This document shows, piece by piece, positions 45,640-58,779 of a stretch of 64,000 bases of DNA; position 1 is the first letter of the stretch, and every line of letters starts with the position of its first letter. The notes under the pieces were generated by a model that was not told the DNA's origin, made no database searches, and saw only the letters and a list, made by a program, of their open reading frames with translations. A program made the position numbers and the translations under genes. The stretch is from Rhipicephalus microplus (taxonomy: Eukaryota > Arthropoda > Arachnida > Ixodida > Ixodidae), in NCBI RefSeq assembly GCF_043290135.1, contig NC_134705.1:54653771-54717770 (forward strand), written 5' to 3'.

Positions 45640-46303
45640 TGTAATTAGCGGTGACAGGCCATAAAGAACAATGGGTACACAAATACAAGACATATATAGT
45701 CGCAAAAGTTCAAGAATCAAAGGGATAGGTTTCTTCTGTTAGAAGTTCTCTTGTTATTTTTTTATGCACTCATTTTCTATTCTCCAATAAACTAAGTATT
45801 GTTGGGTATTGATTCAGTATATCTGGTATGCGTCAGCTTAACCGTTGCTTACCGCAGTTTGTGCGTGATCTAGGTTTGTATATTAGGATCTTAAGTAATT
45901 ATTATGATATTTGTTTCAAATAACAAGGATCCAAGACTAGAGATGTGCTCATATTAGACTGGCGTTGTATCTCTGATAATAGCTTGTGTCAGTATAACTG
46001 ATCGATGGGCAATATTTTGTAGCTTTTGAAATGTGGTCGAGCACTTTCGGGGAGTTCAATGTAAGATATTCCGCGTATTGCACGCTTTTGTAGTGCTAAA
46101 CAAGAATTAAGGTTTGCGACAGTCGTTGTCAGCCACACTGAGGAACAGTATGTTTGTTGTGAGTGTACTAGAGCGTAGTAAATTTGTCGCTTGATACTTG
46201 TTGGGACGTAGTACCTCAGTCTATTTAAAATTCCGACTATTTTGCAAAGTAATTTTTTATTGTTTTTTATGTAAGGAGTACAAGGAAGTTGTTCTAAAAG
46301 CAA
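45640..46303 (-). pseudogene. LINE RT C-terminal fragment
   Basis: On the minus strand KLLCKIVGILNRLRYYVPTS, IKRQIYYALVHSQQTYCSSV and LALQKRAIRGISYIELPE are the C-terminal part of ORF2 in CR1/L2-like LINEs. No catalytic residues remain. Downstream sequence to about 45640 is the probable 3' UTR. Confidence 0.72.
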
Positions 46304-46309
46304 AAATTT

Positions 46310-46615
46310 GGAACGATTTCTCAGGAAGAAGTACTTTTATTTGCGCATAGCCAGTTTGTTTTGCGCGTTAAGGAACCTAAAGACTGTATTACTTGTTATG
46401 TCTCTGGCAATGTGCCCTATTGATTGTACCTATTTATTATTGAACTACCTTACTTTATTGTCACTAGTTTCATTGTTCATTTATATTTCAGAGAGCGGCA
46501 ATGCCTCGCGTGTTTCTTATGGTACCTTTCGTTATGCGGTTTTCGCCCACAAAGCCTGGGCCAGTGATTGCTCATCGTAAGCTGCGCCTCATTGCTTGAG
46601 GAGGTTCGCGATCAT
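46310..46615. other. No gene seen
   Basis: A 90-codon plus-strand frame is present but has no recognisable features. It may be LINE remnant. Confidence 0.4.
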
Positions 46616-46859
46616 TTTAAATGATTATGTCAAGAATGCGCGCAAAACGCAAACACTCGAGACTATTCCAGATCTTGTGCGACGACCAGTAATCACTGCA
46701 CACAATGTCTTCTCTGTTGTAGGACATGCACAAAAGTGTCTGCATTAGCAGATGAACTAAAGACGAAAATCTAAACCTGTCTTGCTTAGAAATGTGAGCA
46801 AGCACTTTAAGCTGCATCAGGCGTGAGCCACACGTTCCCAAGCACCCAAAAATTTCTCC

Positions 46860-48110
46860 TCTGAAAAAGATCGGCAGTCAAGGATATTTGTGAGAGGATT
46901 AAGAGATTGTCTTCCGACTACGCATAAAACACACACACACATGATGTGATTAGTAGTCTCTGGCGCCTTACACAAAATGCAGTTAGGATTTCGCTCTTGT
47001 CCAATCTTGCATAGGTATCGTAGCGTGCATGCAACACTAAGCCACAGTATATGTAGTAGCGTTTCCTGGTCTCTCCTTAGTCAGAAACGAAGGCGAAAAT
47101 CACGACAAGAGTCAAGTTTATCAATGCGCTCGTGGCGATAATCCAGATTATTCCACAGCCGTTGCGTAGGCGTCTTCATACCTTTAGAGAGCAAGCGTTG
47201 ATGTCATATCGGAAAAAGTGAAGTGGTATCACTTCGCTGCTATAGGATGCATTTTCGCTTCTGTGTCAGCTTGTTCACTCACAGGTAAGCAACAATGGCT
47301 GGGAATCCATTGCAACGCAACGGTATGTCTGGATTGAAATGCCTCATTAAACATATTCATTATGTGACACACCAGAAGACCGTATGCATTGTCTTGCTTC
47401 AAGTAGTTTATGATTAGCTGAAGGGTCGGCTTGGAGTCTTAAAATAATTTCCATTTCGCTGGACACTGCTGTAAAATGTAGCACGCAGCTTGTCGGACGC
47501 CGGTCAGCTCAGCGGCAGTAGATGACGTGCGGTGTGCTATTTTGAAGCATTGAGTAATTTCCGTTTGAGGCAGAGTCAAACATGCTGCTGAGGAGGCCTG
47601 CGTCACAGGGCCATCTGCAAAAATGTTCACTATATATCCGTTCATATAGACAATATACGACAAAGCGAAATGCATAAAAACAGCAGTTGATATTTTTGAC
47701 TTTTTTGTCATTCCTGGGATCGAAAGTCGCATGATCGGCTTAGGCATCGTCCAGCGCTGTTTGTCGGTGATCACATGTGGACCCGATGCAGAAGCTATTG
47801 CTTCTGCATCGAGTCGTGTGCTAAAAGTGTCTGCCAGTGGATGGTCATGATGCCTTGTCAGAATCCCCAGATGTACTCGCCGTGATTTGTGAAGATAAAC
47901 ACGAGCTGGACAAGCACGTGCTTCTGCAATAGGGCCTCATGTAGAAGTGCATCGAGGTACTCCTAGGCGAATGCTTAGGGCACACGTCTGAGTTTAGCCC
48001 TAGAGTGTATACGTATAGCCGATGTGCAAGCACGGGAGAGAACAGGAGTACTGTAGCGAAGGTACAGTAAAGTGCCTCGTATATGCGCCAGCTCAGCGCC
48101 ACAGCTTCCG
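46860..48110 (-). pseudogene. LINE fragment with RNase H and terminal zinc motif
   Basis: At 47774-47439 the minus strand encodes IPGMTKKSKIS, then IFADGPVTQASSAACL (RNase H start, normally TDGSVT) and RTSSTAAELTGVRQAACYIL (second acidic motif E). Downstream in other frames WIPSHCG-like sequence and, near 46930-47030, CILCKAPETTNHIMCVC, a Cys/His motif common at the end of such ORF2s. Upstream, to about 48100, degenerate RT C-terminal sequence. I/R1-type member. Confidence 0.75.
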
Positions 48111-48114
48111 AAAC

Positions 48115-48700
48115 TCACGTCATTGATCAAAAAGCGTTAGCATTGATGTTACGGACTAGAATCGGATACAACTGAAAAAGCTTGGAGGCCACCCACTCCC
48201 TCCCGCCCCTTTCCAAACAATTTAAGCGTGGCAGCCGGCCACCTCCACGAATGATGTAATAGTCCCTCGCATATACTATCGCCATGTTCTTCGAAGATAT
48301 AGGGTCACCAATCATCTTGGTGATGACGTCATTCTGAAGAGCGGTCATTGGCACATGCTTGTAGGCATAAACCTTTGCGTGGAAAATGCCCGGACTTTCA
48401 AAGTTGTAACCAATTCACTATACCCAGTATGACATCAAAGGGCTGGTTGGTATCACCGGATTAGAATTCAAGTGATTGTCCAACAAAAGCCTGCAATAAT
48501 GCAGAATAACGCGAACACGAATGCCCTGCTCCTTGCTTTTTTTTTGCTCTATATGTTGATTCTTACTCGACTAAAAAGCTTGTGAACAGAATGCACCTTG
48601 ACGCTCTCGTGCACATTATACCACGATATACGTAATGCAAGCTGTCGACATCAGGGCCATTATCCGAGACAAAGATAATGATGCGAATGAGAAATGATGT
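48115..48700. other. No gene seen; region downstream of the P450 stop
   Basis: No recognised coding sequence. It would contain the P450 3' UTR on the minus strand. AATAAA on the minus strand overlaps the stop codon (48701-48706), which may or may not be used. Confidence 0.4.
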
Positions 48701-48701
48701 T

Positions 48702-48913
48702 TTATTGGTGTACCCCATTACATGTGATCGTATTCTTGAAGCGACGCTGGAAGCGCAGCCTCGTCCTTTTCAGCACGCCAAGGTCGATTGCAGGGTCATC
48801 GAGATCGCAGGCGAGTGGTTCACCAAGCTCGACCTTATACCTCTGAAGCATGTTGGCTACCATCAAAAATATTTGCATCAAAGTGAACGGCTCTCCTGGA
48901 CATGATCCTTTTC
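48702..48913 (-). CDS. Cytochrome P450, terminal exon (heme-binding Cys)
   Basis: The minus strand has acceptor TTCTTTCACGCAG, then an exon of 212 bp. Joined to the preceding exon (one base of a Gly codon plus GA here) it reads FSFG-KGSCPGEPF, which fits the heme loop F-x-x-G-x-x-x-C-x-G with the axial Cys present. After it come MQIFLMVANMLQRYKVEL (L-helix) and a C-terminal DDPAIDLGVLKRTRLRF, then TAA at 48702-48704; 69 residues in all. The Arg normally two residues before the Cys is Gly (GGA, one transition from AGA). P450s are ER-membrane monooxygenases for hormones or xenobiotics. The clan was judged from the upstream exon (CYP2-like). Confidence 0.85.
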
Positions 48914-49399
48914 CTGCGTGAAAGAAATTGTAGGTTTCAAGCTTCTTGCATACAACTCCACAGTTTACAGCTGTATTGGCCAGTTTGTATTTTTGTTAGT
49001 ACCACGTGTTAACAGCTTGAAAACTTTAAATGTAGTTGGTAGATGACCATCATTCCTGCATACTGGTTAGTTCTTGCTCGACCATTCAAATAATATAAAA
49101 TCAGAGTTTATTTACATCTTAAAACATGTGGGCAAGCTTGGGCGAGAAGCGAAACAATTCGCTTGAAGAAAGTCAAAGCTCCCATATACAAGTCATACAG
49201 TCCAGAACACAAGTACGTGCAAATACTAGCACAAAACCAATTATTCACGCTTAACACACATGAAAGTAAAAATATCCCAAATGTCGTCATGCAAATTATT
49301 TCAAGTACTGTCGCGAAAAGGCAGAACGATCACGTTAAATACACGAAGAAAGAACAAGAGAAAATAAAGTAATGTGAGAACCGACACCAGTGTTTCTAT

Positions 49400-50290
49400 A
49401 TTATGCACAATCAAACTGTACAAAATATGTATAAATAACTATCACGAGGCAATCTTAAAGCAAAATGGTTTACTAATAAATAATGCAAATGTACCATTCT
49501 TCAGTACAGTATTTACTCTTGCATGAAATTACTTACAAAAGCGTTTCTTTATATCTTTTATAGTGCATTTTTCTATTTCCATTTCGTTACTCAGCAGATT
49601 GATGAGCAAGTGAGGCAAACAATAACCTAACGTCTGTTTTCTATATACAGTTACTCAGCAGATTGATGAGCAAGTGAGGCAAACAATAACCGAACATCTG
49701 TTTTCCATATACAGTTCGGCAAAAGGAACAGTCCAGAAGTTTTGTTTTCGCAGATAATTGAAAGGGCCCTTTCCGCTTAGATTCGCGACATTGATGAGAT
49801 CATGTTAATTTTCAAAAACTGATTTTTAATATTTTATGGGTAATTTGAAGTCAAATTATGTGCAGGTACGACATTGAAACGAAGAAAGAAATCCTTTGTG
49901 TGCGCATGATATTCAACGTTTGCTATGGAACGAAGAGCCCTTTTTTTAACATGAGTATTTTAAGGTTTCTTCGCAGTGGGGAATTTTCCCACACCAAAAA
50001 CAGTAATTAATATCAGACAAAATAAGCGTGTTTTAAAGCATTAGCTTTAATAATACAGGTAGGTTATGTCAAAGTTTTGCAATAACACCCCCACATTTAC
50101 CCATGCGAGATAAAACGAAGTCAAAATGACCGTCGCAGGACCAATTTTTCTGAAACAGCACACCTAAAATTTTATTGAGTTTACAATTTTGATAGGCACC
50201 CAACTTAGAAGCACGGGACTACCAAACGTGACAGATAGTTGACACGGATGAAAAAGATCCGCCTTTGTTTTGTCGTACTGATCAACCAGG
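49400..50290 (-). pseudogene. LINE RT C-terminal fragment inside the P450 intron
   Basis: The minus strand reads, with stops and shifts, KLNKILGVLFQKNWSCDGHF, SDINYCFWCGKI and KYSC-KKGSSFHSKR, followed by SCAHKGFLSSF and KLPIKY. This matches the post-RT region of CR1/L2-like LINEs (normally NYC-LVWG, LQKKALR). A 64-bp duplication lies in its 3' part. Confidence 0.6.
49587..49714. repeat. 64-bp tandem duplication
   Basis: TTACTCAGCAGATTGATGAG starts at 49587 and again at 49651. The two copies differ at three positions. Confidence 0.95.
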
Positions 50291-50700
50291 TGTTTTCTTT
50301 GCCTTACTTTTGTATGTCTTTGAGTTTCATTTATTTCAAGCGATAAACACTACAAATTCTTTCCAGTAAAAATCAGGCTTCTGGCATCAGCGTCAGCTCT
50401 CCTCAGCTGATTTTGCACTGCCCAAAGGGTGAACAATATATTCCGCGTTTACGTAAAACTCACACATGTAGGGAAGACATCAGTGTTCAAAAGCGCTTTA
50501 CCGTACGGACGTGTCGCAAAAAATTTGACTTTTATGGCTTATGACGCGCCAGCCTCATAATATTACAAGGCAGTCTTCTTAAATAAAACTTTTTTAAAAG
50601 ATAAAAAAGAACATCTGCCTGATGTTACACACATAGTAAAAGAACTACGGCTAGAACCTGGGCCCACACTCAGGATTACCTCAAGGGATTCTATACTCAC

Positions 50701-50918
50701 CAAAGGAGAAGCCGACGTGATAAGCAGGCTTTTCTCTCATCAAGGAGCCATCCTCACAAAGGAAGCGAGTGGGGTCGTAGTGATGTGGGTTTCTCCAAAG
50801 CGAAGGGTCTCGATTGACAGCCCATAGGTTAAATAATACAACCGAGCCTCCAGGAATCATAATGTTGTCCACGATAACATCTTTTTCAGTGCTGCAACGT
50901 AAGTGTGAAAATGGAAGG
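50701..50918 (-). CDS. Cytochrome P450, penultimate exon (K'/meander region)
   Basis: The minus strand has acceptor CATTTGCAG before 50918 and donor GTGAGT after 50701. The 218-bp exon encodes LPFSHLRCSTEKDVIV, then IPGGSVVLFNLWAVNRDPSLW, the strongly conserved CYP2-clan stretch, and PHHYDPTRFLCEDG (the PERF-type motif, here PTRF). It ends in HVGFSFG within the heme loop. Phases fit the terminal exon. I-helix and K-helix (ExxR) exons should lie at higher coordinates but were not found, so they may be beyond the window or too diverged to see. Confidence 0.9.
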
Positions 50919-50949
50919 CTGCAAATGATGCGAAGAATACCTAGCAAAG

Positions 50950-52599
<1,650 letters not shown>

Positions 52600-52600
<1 letters not shown>

Positions 52601-52785
52601 GTGTTACTATTGCTTTTCTGGCAATCGTTCAGATCACAGTGCACTTTCCATATTGTACTATCTTGATTTCATCTTTTTATATTTATCTCAAGTCATGTTT
52701 TACCATGTATCGCCCCTCTTACACAATGATCCAATTAGGAGCCTGTAAGGTATTGTGAATAAATAAATAAATAAATAAATAAGCA
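52600..52785 (+). mobile_element. LINE 3' UTR fragment ending in AATA repeats
   Basis: TTACCATGTATCGCCCCTC, GGAGCCTGTAAGGTATTG and then GAATAAATAAATAAATAAAT look like a CR1/L2-type LINE 3' end. No coding part remains. Confidence 0.45.
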
Positions 52786-52999
52786 AAGCCCCACATACAC
52801 CCAAGTCAATATGCGCACTTTGTAGTGCACCTCATGACGGCGAAAAAATTCGGCTAAGTAGTTTATATAAGGTTGGAAGCACAGAGTTATCCGTTAGTTG
52901 TGCATTTTGCATTATTTCATTGCTGGTTGTTACTTTATTCTTCAACGATGCGTGTTCAAGTCCCATTCAATCCTAGATTTTTCAATCTGAAGCGTTTTG

Positions 53000-53460
53000 C
53001 AGTTTAGCTCATTTTGTTCTGCGGCATGGCCACACTTCACGTGCGTCCGACTCAGCTTCTCTCCGCTCCTACGGCCCCTTCTCTCACCTCGCAACAGTGA
53101 TGCAGGCAGCGCCTGCAAGCCTGCCCACACTCCTCTCTCTCTCTTTCCAGGCATCCTTCCTAGCGGCGTTCACACCGCCATTGCGCATTGACGTCCCCCT
53201 CTCCTCTCCTGTGCTATCCTCGCCCTCTATCACCTTCCATAACCGGCGTAGGCAGCGTCTGCTAGCGAGTTTCTTAACTGACTGCTCGCGCTGCACAGGC
53301 GTTGACTCGGCACGCCGTATATATAGGCACTGGACCTTTACCTCCAAGGTAGTGCCAGTGGGAGTATTCTCCTGTGCGTTTCTGAACGACAAGATATCAG
53401 CGTGTGCATTTTCGAAAAGCTGACTGCGCGTCTCTGTGTGCAATTGAAGTCCGTTGTCTC
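53000..53460 (+). promoter_or_regulatory. GC-richer region with TATA box, candidate promoter or LTR
   Basis: A pyrimidine-rich, GC-richer stretch unlike its flanks. CGTATATATAGGCACTGG at about 53317 contains a TATA box, and GGCACTGGACCTT...AAGGTAGTGCC can pair as a hairpin around +20 to +45. No reverse transcriptase is adjacent. It may be a solo LTR or a host promoter. Confidence 0.3.
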
Positions 53461-53469
53461 TCGTTGCCC

Positions 53470-54600
53470 ATTAGCAGCGACTGGCGTATTCGAGTAACAA
53501 AGACCAGTCCATCACTGCGTCATTATGCGGACATCGTTTTTTAGAATTCATCGTTTCACACATTCTGCCCCCAAAAAATTTCGCCACAATTTTGTCGTTA
53601 TGTGCGCGAGTGTCGAGAACTCCTAATATAATGCGTCTCAGAATCTTCAACTTCAGTTCACGACTATCTGTCTAGAGCGTCACTTCCTTATCAGAATATG
53701 AAACTCCACGATAAAAAGACAGGAATTATTCGTAGATGTGTTAACCTCAATTTAACTTAACATATGTGCACTTCACTAACTGACACACGCTTAACAATGA
53801 CAATATATGCTTTCACTGTAGTATCCCACCGCAGCTACAGGTACAACACTGTGGATTCTGTTGACTTGAAGCAGCTTCGATCAGGGCACACTATCTGTTA
53901 GAAATATGTTGTAACTCTTGAAACAGCATTCAGTCAAAATCGCATTATTATTACTGCGCACTTTTTTAACACGTGAGTGCCTTCTTAGTGACCAGAACAC
54001 TTCAGAGACATCAGCGAGAGTGCCATTAATGCCACCATGACGACGGTGTCGATTCATGTCACTCGAACTGAGCTCTGCCTAATGCTAATACTGCAGCAGC
54101 CACTCAGGCCAGTGGCCGTCTCATGTTGTGGCGTTGTCGAAGGGAGAGCCGACATCAAGAGTGTCTTTACCTTCAGGTCCCTCTTAAAGTAGGATATAGA
54201 AGGTTCCCTTATGCTCCGTTTGAAGAGGCGTCAAACACCACTGAGGTTCTTCTCGTACCTGTTTCGCGCATTACTTTCGACATTTTTTATTGGCGATCTT
54301 CTCTACATGTTCCATTCTCGTAAGGGGCCTTATAAGTTTTACAGAAGATTGAACGGTTTCTTTCTTCAAAGAAATGGCAACACTAACTGGATCCGTCGCT
54401 GATGTCCTTGGTAGTGAAACTTCATCCTGGCCATTTCAGAAATCGATGGTTTTTTTTGACCCTCTTATTTTTATATCTTGCTTCGGGAACGACTTTGCTA
54501 CAATACCACTGAAATCGAGCTCCGAAAGCTGTCGTGACGAGCAAGATAAACCCTCCGCCTCACAGGCATCTGTTCGAAGAACGCCGGTATGACTGCTCGC
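53470..54600. other. No gene seen
   Basis: Short frames without recognised family. Confidence 0.5.
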
Positions 54601-54710
54601 ACACCTTCAACAGGCACTAGGCCGTGCTCCCGACCGGGCTGCAGAGTTTAGGTGCCTTTCTCCTCTTCTGACCACTACCCCCACCACACCTTCCACTTGC
54701 TCCTTGACAG

Positions 54711-55259
54711 TTGATGGACCTCCCATTTTGGGTTCTAAAACGGGCTCTCGCTGTTCCAGCCCCGAAACGCTTCGTATGGGCTCCTGACCATCAGGGCTTA
54801 CGAGGTAATAAGGCCGCTGACGCGGCCGCCCGAGCGCTTACCCACCGGGCTCCTCACCTTGGCTCTTATGACTCGGAGGCCAATACACCACTGCTGCGGT
54901 TCAAAGAAATTCTGACCTATTATCGCGACACTCACCGCCTTTACCCGGCTCCTGCAAAGGGGCTGAGTAAGGCGGAAGAGCAAACTCTAGTGCGCCTGCA
55001 GACAGGTACTCTACTCTGTCCTGCAATCCTAAAACATTTCGATGCGAACACAGATGGGCGGTGCCCACACTGTGGGGAGACTTGTGATATCTCCCACATG
55101 GTATGGGCATGTCCGAAAAATCCCCACCTACCCCCTTCCCCTACCCCTTCCCGAGAGGCATGGGAGAATGCCCTCCTCAACTGCTCATCACTAGAGTCTC
55201 AACGGGCTCTGGTGAGACGGGCACGAGTAGGAGCCTCAGCATGCGGTGTCCCGGACTAA
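54711..55259 (+). pseudogene. LINE ORF2 C-terminus: RNase H end and zinc motif
   Basis: VWAPDHQGLRGNKAADAAAR is the C-terminal RNase H motif (normally WVPGHxGxxGNExAD, here DHQG). Downstream VRLQTGTLLCPAILKHFD and CPHCGETCDISHMVWACP form the terminal Cys/His motif of I/R1-type LINEs. Ends at TAA 55257-55259, followed by a 3' UTR with ATAATAAATG near 55310. The 5' part is lost. The frame is open, suggesting a younger copy. Confidence 0.85.
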
Positions 55260-55344
55260 GGACGCCGACCATGTAGCGGGGTCATGCTTTGGCCCCGTAC
55301 CTCTCTCTTTTATAATAAATGTTTTTCTTCATGATCATCATCAC

Positions 55345-56855
55345 ATTCTGTGGGAGAGTCCATCCCATTTTCTTGTTAATCTCGACTAACGCTCAGTTAC
55401 CCTACACCAAGTGACTTCGCTGTTATTTCACGTTACTTACAACAATTTATCCGATCTAATAGGTAGTCTTATGGCGCCATCCAAAGGTGGATCAGGAGAG
55501 ACCCACGAAGTTTGCGCCGGAGCGCTCCACTTTGACTGAGGGTAACAGAAAGGAATCTACGAACGGAACACACGTGCTTCCTCAGGAGCAGATGGCACGG
55601 TCAGAATGTAACTCGATGCGCGCCTCTCTCTTTTTGCTTGAGTGGGCAGGCTGGGCACAGCGATGCTACTGTAGAAAAACGGAAGATCCAGTGTGAGGCG
55701 CAGCTAAAACGACCGGCAACCGTTGGCGCACCCAAAGTTGGCACTGTTTCAAGGCACGGGGCTCTTGCAACTTCCGGTCAAATCCGCCGATTTTTGCGGA
55801 GCAGGAAAAGTTGCTCCGTGGAGTGTATCTCGCAACGGAGCTGCTCCAGACCTGCCAACCGAACATGCAAGGAGCATTCTCAATGCGCCAATGAAATAGA
55901 CTTGCTCCACATGAAGCAGAAGAAAGTATTACCGGAAGTGCTCCATATCTGCCAATGGATGACACCATCACTCTGGGTTCGCACTTGACGCTTGGGAGAA
56001 CAAATGCATCCGTCAATGGTGTACCTTCTGAAATGACTACTGCGTGAAGCTAATTAATCGTTGACGAGTCAATGATGTTACCGCAGATGAAAGGAGCGAC
56101 GACAGCTTCTACTTGCACTAAAGTGTTGTGGTGTTTACACTGAAGCGTAACACTGGCAAACTTCGCGCGTTGAGTAAGTTGAGGCCACTGATGTCGAAAC
56201 ACGTTTGTTACCTAATCCATCTCCCGAATAGAAATGAGCTTGAGCTTCCTGTTAGCGCTTCCTCGTAAGAATGTTCTTTCACTCCCGCTGCCCAAAACAC
56301 ACTATACGTAACAGAAGTGCGTCGGTGTCATCAGCTAAGTACGAAAAAAAGAAGAACGTCAGAGGAGAGTGCTGGAGCCATGCCGTTCGTAACGTCAGAA
56401 GCACTTTTGGTTTCGGCACGCTTACTTTCAGTTGTCCCCGCAATACACATTGTAGATACATGATGACGTTCGCATACTTTGCATTTGACTCGGCGGCTGC
56501 AGCCCTGTGCGAGGTGTGCTTTGGTGGTTCACTCGTAGCGATGACCATCCACTGGGAGCAAATTCTGCTTCTCTGCTACACTGAGATGTCCAGGGCATTC
56601 TTCAGCAGTATGCCTTCTCGCGCACAGAAAACGTAGGACATGGAAGAAGTATTTGTCCTATTGTGAAGAACCTTGGCAGCAGGAGGTGATGGAAGGTTGC
56701 GGAAGTTGAGTGGCATTGCAACTGTTAATCAGAACTGGAGTCTATATCTTTGCGCATGTATCATGACACTCCGCTTTAATTATAAGAAATTGAAGCAGAT
56801 GACTCATCTCCTCTTGCGAAGGTTGTGTACCGCTGGCGTCCATTGAAACTGAACC
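55345..56855. other. No gene seen
   Basis: Two overlapping 116-codon frames on opposite strands near 55640-56016 and others at 56270-56640 have no recognisable features. Confidence 0.45.
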
Positions 56856-57176
56856 TTACCGCAGGCTTTCCCGTTTGTAGTAGTGAACTACGGCCTCTAC
56901 GGGAATGACGTTCAGCAGTACCTCGTTTAGCACGGCAGCGTATGACCTAGCGCTCACTGGAAGGCTCGCTAGTTCCCTCCGATTGACTTGAGCCTCGTCA
57001 TTTAACTTACGTAAGGCTATCACGTCGTTATTGTAAACTACCACGTTGTAAGACAAACAAAAACGATCTGGGAAAACCTCCCTGAAGCCTTTATTGACCC
57101 TCGGCGAAATGCCGTCCACAACACGGCGTACATTCAAAGAGTCCAAGAACAAACAAGCCTCTGCTCTACTACACAC
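56856..57176 (-). pseudogene. Probable BEL/Pao gag (DUF1759-like) fragment
   Basis: The minus-strand frame contains DVIALRKLNDEAQVNRRELA, then SLPVSARSYAAVLNEVLLNV and IPVEAVVHYYKRE. The order ALRKL-D, N-R-L-SL-V, Y-LL--IP resembles the capsid-side domain of BEL/Pao retrotransposons. No zinc knuckle, protease or RT was found beside it. A diverged other gag is possible. Confidence 0.45.
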
Positions 57177-57179
57177 TTA

Positions 57180-57810
57180 ATAACGTCCTGCTTCAAGTGC
57201 TGCATATATTCAGAAAACAGTTTATTATTCGTCTAGTTTTGTTCATTAAGCCAGTATGTAAGCGGTACTTGACTAATATTGTACCCTTCTCCCTTTCTTG
57301 GGGCCTCGTCGCGTGCAGTTTTTTGTAGTCTTAAAGCACGATCTGCCTCACTGTCTCCAAAATAATGTCAAATAAAGCGCCGAAGTGAACCTTGAAAGAA
57401 ATGTGCCAGCGGATTCTTTAGCGCTCTTCGTCAAACGTGGCGTATTGGGAGTAGGGAGCGTGATTCATCGCAGTGACCGAAACCAGGTGGGTCACCTAGT
57501 CACTTAAAGCGGAAAGCCTCGGTGCGAACAGGGAAGCGTAGTTTGGCTGTGAATGGAGGCTCGCGGCAGCAACAATGCAGGAAAACGAGATGTATGCGAG
57601 AAGAGTCACGTGACTGGTAATCAAGAAGACGCATGTCCCCCAGAGATGCTTCGACGAGCTTAGTGACGGTCATTTTTGTAGTATGTAACACGCATGCGAT
57701 GGGTAGTGCATGTGGTCCCTCCTGTTCTTAATGAAGCAACTATGTAGCTTGTGCAACTATGCGACGCAACAAGGTTTGTCCTCTGCAGACACCAATGAAG
57801 GAAAAGCAGA
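57180..57810. other. No gene seen
   Basis: No recognised frame or repeat. Confidence 0.5.
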
Positions 57811-57932
57811 GCGCGGGCCACCTGCAGACGTTGACTTTTTACAGCGAAGGCTGTTATGAGATTCCCTTTTAAGCGCGGGCAACCTGCAGACGTTGACTTT
57901 CGACAGCGATAGCTGTTATGAGATCCCTTTTT
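57811..57932. repeat. 62-bp tandem duplication
   Basis: GCGCGGGCCACCTGCAGACG at 57811 recurs at 57873 with few changes. Each copy ends in ACAGCGA-(A/T)-GCTGTTATGAGAT, resembling the terminal motif of the TIR repeat that begins here, so the end of the element was duplicated. Confidence 0.85.
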
Positions 57933-58145
57933 GGGTCACGCGCAAATGTTCTGTGCCACCGCCACCACTGCTGCCGCTGCCGCTACCACCAGTGTCCGTA
58001 ACCACATAGTGCGAAATTAGAAAAAAAAAACTCTTCCACCAATGACACAGTGGGGCTTGAACCCGGGTGCGCTGTGTGTCAGGCCAATATCTTACCACTG
58101 AGTTACGCCAGTGCTTAGCACTTGTTGTCAAACTCGCCTTAGGCA

Positions 58146-58375
58146 TGGTGATAAGGGCTGCAGCGCGAGCACGAAGGTGCCAGAAGAAACGTGAAACGAA
58201 AGGCGAGGCTAGGAAAGCAAAGAGGACAACACGAGCACTGACTACCAACTGAATTTTGTTTTTCATGGCACACAAGATAATATATACAACAGACAATCTT
58301 TTAACAGCAAACGTGAGCAACGTGACATATACATATCACTATGGATTCTAACCAACTAGCCCAAAAGCCGTTCTT
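58146..58375 (-). mobile_element. Penelope-like 3' tail insertion with 11-bp target duplication
   Basis: Read on the minus strand it contains CAAAATTCAGTTGGTAGTC and GTGCTCGTGTTGTCC, matching the 3' tail at 988-1165. It is flanked by CGCCTTAGGCA at 58135-58145 and 58376-58386. Severely 5'-truncated. Confidence 0.7.
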
Positions 58376-58779
58376 CGCCTTAGGCAGGCTGGATGCCGGG
58401 AAAGCAATCGCGGTAATACGACTTATAAAGCGTTTTAAAGCAGCAAAACAACAACCTGTCGGTGCACAATGTGAGTAGCGTAACGAGTCGGCCATCCAAT
58501 GCTTCAAACCCTCACATAAGCTTGTTCCCCTAATAACCGTGGCCCCTACCCACTTCAGCCATATTACCTCATTGTCGTCAGCCTCTGCATGGACTATTGG
58601 CGCAAAATTGCTTGCAAGTGTTCAGCGGATACCACGCTTCTTAGAAGAATGAAGAAAAATAGCATAGCGAATACCGGCCTACTACCCAAAAGTGTATTAT
58701 TCCTGCCCTAGTGAATACCAAGAAAGTGCACATGCTTGCAGTAGTTACCCAATGAGTGTTTTAGAAATGCTCTGAAAGG

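Larger units (their letters stand above)
48914..50700 (-). other. P450 last intron
   Basis: On the minus strand it begins GTGAGTATAG (50700) and ends TTTCACGCAG (48914), 1,787 bp. It joins two exons in phase 1 with the reading frame and heme motif preserved. It hosts a decayed LINE. Confidence 0.8.

Noticed and set aside
53084..53443. 119-codon minus and 108-codon plus frames
   Set aside because: Overlapping opposite frames in a GC-richer low-complexity region with no family features.
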